The notes under the pieces were generated by a model that worked only from the letters and a program-made list of their open reading frames with translations, had not been told where the DNA came from and ran no database searches. A stretch of DNA of 64,000 nt from Roseomonas marmotae (lineage in GTDB: Bacteria > Pseudomonadota > Alphaproteobacteria > Acetobacterales > Acetobacteraceae), in NCBI RefSeq assembly GCF_017654485.1, contig NZ_CP061091.1, forward strand, positions 462,501 through 526,500, in the 5' to 3' direction. The translations under genes and the position numbers were made by a program. Numbering within the stretch: position 1 is the first letter of the stretch; every line of letters starts with the position of its first letter. Of the stretch, positions 57,550 through 64,000 are shown in pieces.

Positions 57550-58041
57550 TCAGGCGGCGTGACGATCCCCGGAGGCCTGGCCCTCGATCTGGTAGCGCGG
57601 CTCCTGGCTGCACCCGATCCGGATGCGGCGTGGCCGCATGGCTTCAGGCAGTTCACGGCGCAGCTCGATACTGAGCAGGCCGTTCGAGAGATCGGCGCCC
57701 AACACATGGACATGATCGGCCAGTTCGAAGCGGCGCTCGAAGGAGCGGGCAGCGATACCGCGATAGAGGAGGTTGGGCTGCGCCGGGCTGTTACTGCCCT
57801 CCACGCGCTTCTCGCCCGAGACGACCAGCAGGTTCTGCTGCGCTGTCACGGCCAGCTCCTCCCGGCTGAAGCCGGCCACGGCCAGGGTGACGCGATACCC
57901 GTCCTCGCCAATGCGTTCGATGTCGCAGGGCGGATAGTTCTCCAGATGCCCGATCTGCGCCGCGCCGCGCAGCAGATCGAACATGCGGTCGAAGCCCACG
58001 GTTGAACGGAACAGCGGACCGAAATCGAAATCAGTCCTCAT
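57550..58041 (-). CDS. Small heat shock protein, Hsp20/alpha-crystallin family
   Basis: 163 residues. Holdase chaperone that binds unfolding proteins. An N-terminal FDRMFDLLRG, alpha-crystallin domain from PPCDIERIGEDGYRVTLAVAGF through LLVVSGEK, the signature ARSFERRFELADHV, and a GLLSIELRREL strand; the C-terminal IXI-like motif is RRIRIG. ATG 58041 follows GGGAGGA. The leader carries an RNA-thermometer-like hairpin and an RpoH-like promoter. Confidence 0.93.
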   Translation of the reverse strand: MRTDFDFGPLFRSTVGFDRMFDLLRGAAQIGHLENYPPCDIERIGEDGYRVTLAVAGFSREELAVTAQQNLLVVSGEKRVEGSNSPAQPNLLYRGIAARSFERRFELADHVHVLGADLSNGLLSIELRRELPEAMRPRRIRIGCSQEPRYQIEGQASGDRHAA

Positions 58042-58097
58042 TTCCACATCCTCCCAAAGAAGCAACATGGATACGAGCGGCACCCGGCCCGGGTGCC
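58042..58097 (-). promoter_or_regulatory. ROSE-like RNA thermometer in the hsp20 leader
   Basis: On the coding strand the segment 58065-58049 reads TTGCTTCTTTGGGAGGA. The TTGCT side pairs imperfectly with GGAGGA, using U-A, U-G, C-G, U-A, U-G and C-G pairs and leaving one G unpaired, and so covers the Shine-Dalgarno. This is the arrangement of the ROSE family 3' hairpin. A stable hairpin GGCACCCGG/CCGGGTGCC lies just upstream (58079-58097). Established: ROSE elements control alphaproteobacterial small heat shock genes. The assignment here is from the sequence only. Confidence 0.6.
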
Positions 58098-58134
58098 GGC
58101 AGCCGGACCCCTCCTGGGCTCCCGGCGTGTTTTT

Positions 58135-58161
58135 CTGGGTTGGCGCATGGCGGTGTTCAAG
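58135..58161 (-). promoter_or_regulatory. RpoH-like heat shock promoter for hsp20
   Basis: CTTGAA (58161-58156) and AACCCAG (58141-58135) on the minus strand resemble the sigma-32 -35 CTTGAA and the CCC-rich -10. It would place the transcript start 80-90 bases before the hsp20 ATG, which fits a ROSE leader. Confidence 0.45.
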
Positions 58162-58246
58162 ATCCTCCCGCGCCTTCCGGCGGACTCACCGATTTGTCAC
58201 CGCGCCACGATTGCCGCGGGCCGCGGCTTCGGCCCAGCCTGCCGCC

Positions 58247-58891
58247 ATGCCGATCCCCCGCCGCAGCCTGGCCGCCCTGCTCTGCCTCGCCCCCTCCGCC
58301 GCGCTGACACAGCCGCTGACGCCTGCTACGCCCCCCGGCGCGGCGCTGGTGGAGCGGGTCCGGCGCGGCGGCCTGGTGCTTTTCATCCGCCACGCCGACA
58401 CTGCCGGCGAGCCCTGCGACCGAGGCTTCCGCATCGGCGACCGCGCGGGGCAGCGGAACATCTCCCCGGACGGGCGGCGGCAGGCGGAGGAGCTGGGGCG
58501 GCGGTTCGCCGCGCTGGGCATTCCGGTGGCATGGCCCGTTCTGGCGGGGCCGGTCTTCCGGGCACGGGACACCGCGGAACTGGCCTTCGGCGCGGAGAGG
58601 GTGGCGGTGACGGACAGCCTGACCGCTGACGACTATGCCGGCGGGCGCCTGCCCTGGGTGCTGGAGGAGCATCGGCGCCTGCTCTCCGTTCCGGTGCCGG
58701 AGGGGCGGAACCGCGTGCTGGTCGGGCATCGCGGCCCCGTGCAGATCCTGCTGGGGGAGCCGGTGGCCGGCACCCGCCTGCCGGAGGCGGGTGTCATGGT
58801 GGCCGAGCCTCTGGGTCCCGGCGGCTTCCGCGAGCTGGGCATCCTGGCCCTGGTTCCGCCGCTGAACGGCGGCAACCCCTCCTGCCGCTAG
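58247..58891 (+). CDS. Secreted histidine phosphatase superfamily protein
   Basis: 214 residues. Signal peptide (LAALLCLAPSAALTQP), then VLFIRHADTAGEPC with the phosphohistidine RHA core (usually RHG) and RNISPDGRRQAEELGRRF, with the second His in VLVGHRGPV. The RHA variant resembles Ais-type phosphatases acting on LPS core sugars in the periplasm. Overlapping leader space with the divergent hsp20 promoter. Confidence 0.85.
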   Translation: MPIPRRSLAALLCLAPSAALTQPLTPATPPGAALVERVRRGGLVLFIRHADTAGEPCDRGFRIGDRAGQRNISPDGRRQAEELGRRFAALGIPVAWPVLAGPVFRARDTAELAFGAERVAVTDSLTADDYAGGRLPWVLEEHRRLLSVPVPEGRNRVLVGHRGPVQILLGEPVAGTRLPEAGVMVAEPLGPGGFRELGILALVPPLNGGNPSCR

Positions 58892-58892
58892 C

Positions 58893-59537
58893 TCAGTCCC
58901 GCGCGGCCCAGAGCATGCCGCGCCGCAGGATGGTGGCCATCTGCGGCACCTCGAATTCGGCGGCGACATGGCCGAGGGAGCTGTAGAAGACCCGCCCCTT
59001 GCCATGGCGCCGCTTCCAGACCACCGGCATCACATGCCCGTCGATCCAGGAGCAGTGGTCGCCGTTGAAGGTCGTGGTGGCCAGCACCTCGTTATTCGGA
59101 TCGACATGCATGTAGTACTGCTCGGAGTGGTAGCGGAAGGAGCCGATCCCCTCCATCACCGGGTCCTCTGGATTCGTGACATCGACGGTATAGTCGATGA
59201 CGTTGCCGGGATGCGCGACCCACTGGCCGCCCACCATGAACTGATACTTCACCTCGTTGCGGAAGCTGTCGCCCATGCCGCCATGGAAGCCGGCGAGGCC
59301 GACCCCGTCGCGCACGGCATTGCTCAGCCCCTCGATCTCCTCCTTCTCGATCGTGGACATGGTCACGATGGGTACGATCAGGTGGAAATCCTGTAGCGCC
59401 GGGTCGGCGAAGGCCTCGGTGGTGTTCTCCGTCACCACCTCGAAGCCTTCCTCACGGAGCATGCGGCCCACCACCGCGGCGCATTCCTGCGGCTGATGGC
59501 CGGCCCAGCCACCCCAGACGATCAATGCCTGTCTCAT
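58893..59537 (-). CDS. ThuA-like (trehalose utilisation) domain protein
   Basis: 214 residues, class I glutamine-amidotransferase-like fold: ALIVWGGWAGHQPQECAAV, GLAGFHGGMGDSFRNEV and a C-terminal VFYSSLGHVAAEF. In Sinorhizobium thuA acts in disaccharide catabolism after uptake. It follows a ThuB-type dehydrogenase gene by 15 bases, repeating the thuAB pairing. Confidence 0.9.
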   Translation of the reverse strand: MRQALIVWGGWAGHQPQECAAVVGRMLREEGFEVVTENTTEAFADPALQDFHLIVPIVTMSTIEKEEIEGLSNAVRDGVGLAGFHGGMGDSFRNEVKYQFMVGGQWVAHPGNVIDYTVDVTNPEDPVMEGIGSFRYHSEQYYMHVDPNNEVLATTTFNGDHCSWIDGHVMPVVWKRRHGKGRVFYSSLGHVAAEFEVPQMATILRRGMLWAARD

Positions 59538-59552
59538 GTCTTCCTCCCCTTA

Positions 59553-60650
59553 TCAGTCGAGTTCGCCGAGCACGGAGCGCGGCGGCAGCGGCGCCGGACG
59601 CTCGCAGCGGCTCTCGACCTCCACCGTGCGGCCGGCGTCGCTGGAGCGCTGGAAGGCTTCCATCACCTCCAGCACGTGAAAGGCGAGATCGCCATTGCAG
59701 CGATGCGGCCGGCCGATGCGGATGGCGCGCGCCATGTCGGCCAGGCCGAGGATGCGGAAATTCCCGTCGGCGAAGCCATGGGAGAGCGGCATGTCCTGCC
59801 AGGGCTCCCGCCCGCGCGCGAGGGAGACGGTGCCGCCGAAGCGGTTGGGGTCCGGCACCACCAGCGACCCGGTACTGCCATAGATCTCCATGTTGCCATG
59901 GCGGTGCTGCCAGACATCGAAGCTGGTGGTGACGGAGACCACGGCGCCGCTGGCGAAATGCAGCAGCCCCGCCACATGGGTCGCCGTCTCCACCCGCACC
60001 ACCTCGCCCTGGCGGGGGCCGCTACCGATGGTCCGCTCCTCGAAGCCACGGGTGGCGGAGCCGGTGACCTTCGCCACCGGGCCCAGCAGGTTCACCAGGC
60101 CGGTGATGTAGTAGGGGCCCATGTCCAGCATCGGCCCGCCGCCGGGCGCGTAGTAGAAGTCCGGCGCCGGGTGCCAGTGCTCATGCCCATGATTCTGCAT
60201 GAAGGCCGTGCCGGACAGCGGCTTTCCGATGGCGCCGTCATCGATCAGCTTGCGCGCCGTCTGATGTGCGCCACCCAGGAAGGTGTCCGGCGCCGAGCCG
60301 ACCCGCAGCCCCGCGCGCCGCGCGGCCTCGATCAGCCTGCGCCCCTCGGCCACCGTCGGCGCCAGCGGCTTCTCGGCATGCACGTGCTTGCCATGCGCCA
60401 GCGCATCCAGCCCCACCGGCACATGCGCTTGCGGCGTGGTGAGGTTGAGCACGATCTCGATCTCCGGATCGTCCAGCAGCGCATCCACCGTGACGGCGCG
60501 CAGCCCGAATTCCTCCGCCCGCGCGCGTGCCTGGCTTTCATTGAGGTCGGCGCAGGCGGCGATGCGCAGCTCCGGGAACAGCGGCGCCGCGCGCAGATAG
60601 GCGGCGCTGATATTGCCGCAGCCGATCAGCCCAACCTTGACGGCTTCCAT
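59553..60650 (-). CDS. Gfo/Idh/MocA oxidoreductase, ThuB-like
   Basis: 365 residues. NAD(P)-binding VGLIGCGNISAAYLRAA at the start, EKPLAPT for the catalytic Lys, and a C-terminal alpha/beta domain with YYAPGGGPMLDMGPYYI. Uses sugars or sugar-derived 3-keto intermediates. ATG 60650 has GGAGGAGG upstream and overlaps the ROK regulator's end by 25 bases, so they are cotranscribed. Confidence 0.92.
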   Translation of the reverse strand: MEAVKVGLIGCGNISAAYLRAAPLFPELRIAACADLNESQARARAEEFGLRAVTVDALLDDPEIEIVLNLTTPQAHVPVGLDALAHGKHVHAEKPLAPTVAEGRRLIEAARRAGLRVGSAPDTFLGGAHQTARKLIDDGAIGKPLSGTAFMQNHGHEHWHPAPDFYYAPGGGPMLDMGPYYITGLVNLLGPVAKVTGSATRGFEERTIGSGPRQGEVVRVETATHVAGLLHFASGAVVSVTTSFDVWQHRHGNMEIYGSTGSLVVPDPNRFGGTVSLARGREPWQDMPLSHGFADGNFRILGLADMARAIRIGRPHRCNGDLAFHVLEVMEAFQRSSDAGRTVEVESRCERPAPLPPRSVLGELD

Positions 60651-61876
60651 GCTTCCTCCTCCGATCGGTCCATCGCCGCATTGTTCCACGGCGCTTCATA
60701 GATCCGGCGCAGCACGATGGCGGCGGCGCCCCGGGCCCACATCTCGTCGCCCCAGGGGTGGAACATGATCTCCGTCACCTCGCGCAGCGCCGGCAGAACA
60801 TGCTCCTCCAGAGCCGAGAGCAGCGGCGCGCGCAGCAGCTCGGTGGCGCGCAGGCCCTCCCCCGTCAGGATCACCCTTGGCGGGTTCAGCAGGTTCACGA
60901 TATTGGCGATGGTCAGGCCCAGCATGGCGCCCGCCTGCCGGAACAGTCGCGCGACCGCCTCCTCCCCCTCCAGCGCCCGCCGCGCCAGGGCGGCGATACG
61001 GCGGGAGGGATCGCCCTCGCCGGCATCGGAGAGGCCGGCCTCCTCCGCCTGCCGCAGGATTCCCCAGTCCGATGCATAGGCATCCAGGCAGCCACGCTGG
61101 CCGCAGCGGCAGGGCGCGCCGCCCGGCTCCACCTTCACATGGCCCAGTTCGGGCCCCACGCCCCGCGCGCCGCGATAGAGCCGCCCTTCCGTGATCAACC
61201 CCATGCCGATCGTGTTCTCGACGGTTACCACGGCGAAGTTCTGCAATCCGCGGCCATAGCCGAACCAGTGCTCGGCCAGCGCCACGAGGCTGGCATCGTT
61301 CTCGATCAGCGTGCGCGCGCCAAGCCGCCGCTCCACCGCCTGCGCCAGCGGCTCGGGCGAGGCGCCCAGGACCGGGCTCCAGTGGGAGATGCCGTTGCGC
61401 GCGTCTATGACACCAGGCAGGCCGATGCCGATGCCGGAGATCCGCTCCATGGTCATGCCGGCATCGCTGACGCATTGCCGTACGCCATCCTCGATCAGGT
61501 CGGCGATGACACCGGGAGATTGCCGCGCGATCTTCACCGGCAGGACCACGGAAGCGAGCGGCTCCCCCCGCGCATCGGTGACGGTGATGCCGATGCGCTG
61601 CGCGGAAAGCTTCACGCCCACCACATGATAGGCCGCGCCGTTCAGCCCGAGCAGCACGCGCGGCCGGCCGCGCCCGCCATTCTCGGCCGAGGCGACGCGC
61701 AGGGCGTCGACCAGCCCCTCCTCGATCAACGCAGCTGTGATGGCGGAGACTGTTGCCGGACTGAGTTCGGTACGCTCAGCAATTTCCACCCGCGCGATCG
61801 GGCCGTCGCGGCGGATGGTGTCGATCACATGATAGCGGTTGATCGCCCGCATCAGCTCGGGGTCGGCCGTTTTCAT
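60626..61876 (-). CDS. ROK-family transcriptional repressor (NagC/XylR type)
   Basis: 416 residues. N-terminal helix-turn-helix (VIDTIRRDGPIARVEIAERTELSPATVS), then the ROK sugar-kinase-like domain: GIGIGLPGVID, ENDASLVALAEHWFG, GPELGHVKV and the zinc motif CRCGQRGCLDAY. Binds an operator until a sugar or sugar phosphate releases it. It heads the leftward thuAB-like operon and faces the sugar ABC genes, so it probably controls both. Confidence 0.93.
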   Translation of the reverse strand: MKTADPELMRAINRYHVIDTIRRDGPIARVEIAERTELSPATVSAITAALIEEGLVDALRVASAENGGRGRPRVLLGLNGAAYHVVGVKLSAQRIGITVTDARGEPLASVVLPVKIARQSPGVIADLIEDGVRQCVSDAGMTMERISGIGIGLPGVIDARNGISHWSPVLGASPEPLAQAVERRLGARTLIENDASLVALAEHWFGYGRGLQNFAVVTVENTIGMGLITEGRLYRGARGVGPELGHVKVEPGGAPCRCGQRGCLDAYASDWGILRQAEEAGLSDAGEGDPSRRIAALARRALEGEEAVARLFRQAGAMLGLTIANIVNLLNPPRVILTGEGLRATELLRAPLLSALEEHVLPALREVTEIMFHPWGDEMWARGAAAIVLRRIYEAPWNNAAMDRSEEEAWKPSRLG

Positions 61877-61998
61877 CGCGGGCGCTTGGTTCCTCCGGTT
61901 CTCGCGGGAATTCTGCGCCACGCGACCCGAAGGTCAAGGGAATAACTTCGGGTAAGAAACTTAAATCCCCGCCACCTCACCACGCCTCCCTATTTTTC

Positions 61999-62028
61999 TT
62001 GACGCGCCTCCAGCGGCCTTCGCATATT
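61999..62028 (+). promoter_or_regulatory. Candidate sigma-70 promoter for the sugar ABC genes
   Basis: TTGACG and CATATT separated by 18 bases, ending 54 bases before the ATG at 62083. AT-rich divergent region (61877-62082) which should also contain the ROK operator; I see no perfect palindrome. Confidence 0.45.
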
Positions 62029-62082
62029 TATCCGAGAACCAAAATAAACATGCGTCCGCGAACGTGGCGCACGGAGGAATCG

Positions 62083-63348
62083 ATGCACGCATGTCTCCGC
62101 ATGGGGGCCGTCCTCGTCACGCTCATGGCCACCACGGCCACAGCCTTCGCCGACAGCACCGTCCGCTGGTTCATCTCCGAGAACACGCCCCAGCAGACCG
62201 TGTGGATGCGCGAGGTCGCCAAGCGCTACGAGGAAAGCCGCCCCGGCACCAGGATCGACATCCAGGTCATGTCGGGCGAGCCCTACAAGGCCAAGCTCAC
62301 CACCATGCTGCAGTCCAGCGACCGCCCGCACCTGATCTATACCTGGGGTGGCGGCGTGCTCTTCGCCCAGGCCCAGGCGGGGCTGCTGCAGGACATCACC
62401 GACAAGGTGAAGGGCGCCTGGGCCAACGACCTCAGTCCCGCGGCGCTGGAGGCGATGAGCTACCAGGGCAGGACCTATGGCGCGCCCACGCATCTGAGCC
62501 AGGTCGTGCTCTGGTACAACCGCCGCCTGCTGGCCCAGGCGGGCATCGATCCCGCCAGCCTCGGTACCTGGGACGGGCTGCTGGCGGCCACGCGCAGGCT
62601 GAAGGAGGCGGGCATCCAGCCCTTCACGGCCGGCGGCTCCGACAAATGGCCGCTGAACATGTTCTGGTCCGGCCTCGCGCTGCGGATCGGCGGCAGGCAG
62701 GGCTTCCAGGATGCGCTGGAGCGCCGCACGGGCGGCGGCTTCGACGGTCCGGTCTTCACCCGCGCCAGCGAGATGTTCAAGCAGCTGGTCGACCTCGAAC
62801 CCTTCCAGCGCGGCTTCCTGGGCGATACCGCGCCGCAGGCGGCGGGCCAGTTCGGCGACGGCAAGGCCGCGCTGCAGGTCATGGGCAACTGGTTCTACAA
62901 TACCCAGCGCTCGCAGAGCAGCGGCCAGAAGGGCATCCCGGACGAGGACCTCGGCTGGATGCCCTTCCCCGCCGTGTCCGGCGGCAAGGGCGAGGCGACC
63001 GACGTGGTCGGTGGCATCAACGGCTTCCTGGTGACGCGCGGCGCGCCGCCTGAGGCGGTGGATTTCCTGCGCTACTACACCAGCCCCGCCGTGCAGCGGG
63101 AAGGCGCCGAGCGCGGCTTCTTCATCCCCGCCGCGCGCGGCGCGGGCGAGGCGCTGAAGAATCCCTTCTTCCGCCAGATCTCCGACTATCTGCAACGCGC
63201 CAGCTACGTGCAGAACTTCTACGACCAGATGCTTGGCCCGTCGGTGGGGCGCGTCGTCAACGACACCTCGGCCGACCTGGCCGCCGGACGGATGACCCCG
63301 AGGCAGGTGGGCCGGCAGATCCAGGACGCCTGGGACCTGGAACAGTAA
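62083..63348 (+). CDS. Sugar ABC transporter substrate-binding protein (family 1)
   Basis: 421 residues from ATG 62083 (GGAGG five bases upstream). Signal peptide cut near TAFADS; family-1 marks RWFISENTPQQTVWMREVAK, YNRRLLAQAGIDP, GGINGFLVTRGAPP and AVDFLRYYTSP. Likely binds a sugar or disaccharide. Divergent from the ROK/thuBA block, as in other Thu-like loci. Confidence 0.92.
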   Translation: MHACLRMGAVLVTLMATTATAFADSTVRWFISENTPQQTVWMREVAKRYEESRPGTRIDIQVMSGEPYKAKLTTMLQSSDRPHLIYTWGGGVLFAQAQAGLLQDITDKVKGAWANDLSPAALEAMSYQGRTYGAPTHLSQVVLWYNRRLLAQAGIDPASLGTWDGLLAATRRLKEAGIQPFTAGGSDKWPLNMFWSGLALRIGGRQGFQDALERRTGGGFDGPVFTRASEMFKQLVDLEPFQRGFLGDTAPQAAGQFGDGKAALQVMGNWFYNTQRSQSSGQKGIPDEDLGWMPFPAVSGGKGEATDVVGGINGFLVTRGAPPEAVDFLRYYTSPAVQREGAERGFFIPAARGAGEALKNPFFRQISDYLQRASYVQNFYDQMLGPSVGRVVNDTSADLAAGRMTPRQVGRQIQDAWDLEQ

Positions 63349-63361
63349 GGGGGCACGCGGG

Positions 63362-64000
63362 ATGAGCGGCTCGGAGGCCCTCGATCTCCCCATGGCCGCG
63401 CGGAACACCGCGCGGAAGCGGGACCGGCGGCGGGAGGCGCTCGCCCGCAACATCACCGCCGGGGGCTTCCTGGCCCCCGCCACCCTGCTCTTCACCCTCT
63501 TCGTCGTGCTGCCGGTCATCGAGGCCGCCTGGTACAGCTTCTACCGCTGGAACGGCTATGGCACGCCGACGGACTGGGTGGGCTGGCGCAACTACATCGC
63601 GCTGTTCAACAACAGCGTCTTCGCCAGCGCCGCCTGGAACACGGCGATGGTGGTCTTCGTCTCGCTGCTGGTGCAGTTGCCGCTGGCGCTGGGCCTCGCC
63701 CTGCTGGTGGCGCGCAACAGCCGCAGCAGCACGCTGTTCCGCACCATCTTTTTCTTGCCCTATGTGCTGGGCGAGGTGGCGGCGGGCCTGATCTGGCGCT
63801 TCGTCTTCGACGGCAATGTCGGGTTGGTCGCGGCGGCCGCCCGCTGGTTCGGGGTGGAGCCACCCTTCATCCTGGCGGATACCGAACTGGCCATCTATGC
63901 CATCCTGGTCGTGGTGGTCTGGAAGTATTTCGGCTTCCACATGATGATCTACATCGCCGGCCTGCAGGACATCCCGCGCGAGATGCGGGAGGCGGCGGAG
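63362..64000 (+). CDS. Sugar ABC transporter permease, MalF-like (cut by window edge)
   Basis: 213 residues visible, open to the edge. LAPATLLFTLFVVLPVIEAAWYSFYRW, AWNTAMVVFVSLLVQLPLALGLALL, FRTIFFLPYVLGEVAAGLIWRF and the EAA coupling motif IPREMREAAE are typical of the first binding-protein-dependent sugar permease. Starts 14 bases after the binding protein; the second permease and ATPase should lie outside the window. Confidence 0.9.
   Translation, partial: MSGSEALDLPMAARNTARKRDRRREALARNITAGGFLAPATLLFTLFVVLPVIEAAWYSFYRWNGYGTPTDWVGWRNYIALFNNSVFASAAWNTAMVVFVSLLVQLPLALGLALLVARNSRSSTLFRTIFFLPYVLGEVAAGLIWRFVFDGNVGLVAAAARWFGVEPPFILADTELAIYAILVVVVWKYFGFHMMIYIAGLQDIPREMREAAE

Overview
The window is about 70% GC, gene-dense and coding on both strands. 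It looks like a chromosomal piece of an Acetobacteraceae alphaproteobacterium close to Roseomonas. The basis is base composition, the number of orphan solute-binding proteins with twin-arginine-like leaders, the rph-rdgB and prfB/mrcA neighbourhoods, and short GC-rich hairpin repeats between genes. That placement is inference from gene content, not a database match. I see no rRNA, IS element, prophage, CRISPR array or replication origin. One tRNA (Ala, anticodon CGC) is present.

Layout. 1-8.6 kb is housekeeping: a partial LppC-type PBP-activator lipoprotein diverging from rsmI, then a leftward block of rdgB, rph, a PNPOx-fold protein, ung, prfB and the class A penicillin-binding protein mrcA. 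8.8-15.8 kb holds an orphan PhnD-like binding protein, a complete Liv-type branched-chain amino-acid/amide ABC operon (binding protein, livH, livM, livG, livF) and an arylformamidase-like hydrolase. 16-17.2 kb is an O-methyltransferase with less GC-rich flanks, possibly acquired. 17.3-25.6 kb has a DUF4189 protein, a second class A PBP coupled to a small histidine-phosphotransferase-like protein, folD, DUF167 and YggT proteins, the tRNA, several small stress-type proteins, an SDR, a SWIB protein and an alpha/beta hydrolase.

25.7-32.3 kb is the main glycan locus: a galE-type epimerase converging on a leftward block of GH1-like hydrolase, ABC exporter, glycosyltransferase and UDP-galactopyranose mutase (glf). 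It looks like a small system for making and exporting a galactofuranose-containing glycan. 32.7-42.8 kb carries a DHDPS-family enzyme behind a perfect 18-bp palindrome, a large unknown Ala/Pro-rich membrane protein, rsmB, an ArnT-like GT39, a DedA protein, a class III aminotransferase diverging from a peptide-type binding protein and flavin reductase, and a small unknown gene. 43-50.6 kb carries acs, the coupled pair glgC-glgA, and ftsK.

51-56 kb has a tight GST/VOC/FkbM run, a WecA/MraY-like sugar-phosphate transferase, a YjbF/GfcB-type lipoprotein interrupted by a frameshift in a G8 tract, and xth. 56.4-58.9 kb has a luciferase-like monooxygenase, an Hsp20 gene whose 5' leader looks like a ROSE RNA thermometer behind an RpoH-like promoter, and a secreted phosphohistidine-fold phosphatase. 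The right end is a Thu-like sugar locus: ThuA and ThuB homologues with a ROK regulator, divergent from a sugar binding protein and permease that runs off the edge.

The most unusual non-coding signal is a roughly 200-bp structured intergenic repeat. Two full copies lie just after rsmI and livF, with fragments elsewhere. Their outer hairpins keep the same loops while the stem sequences change in a compensatory way.
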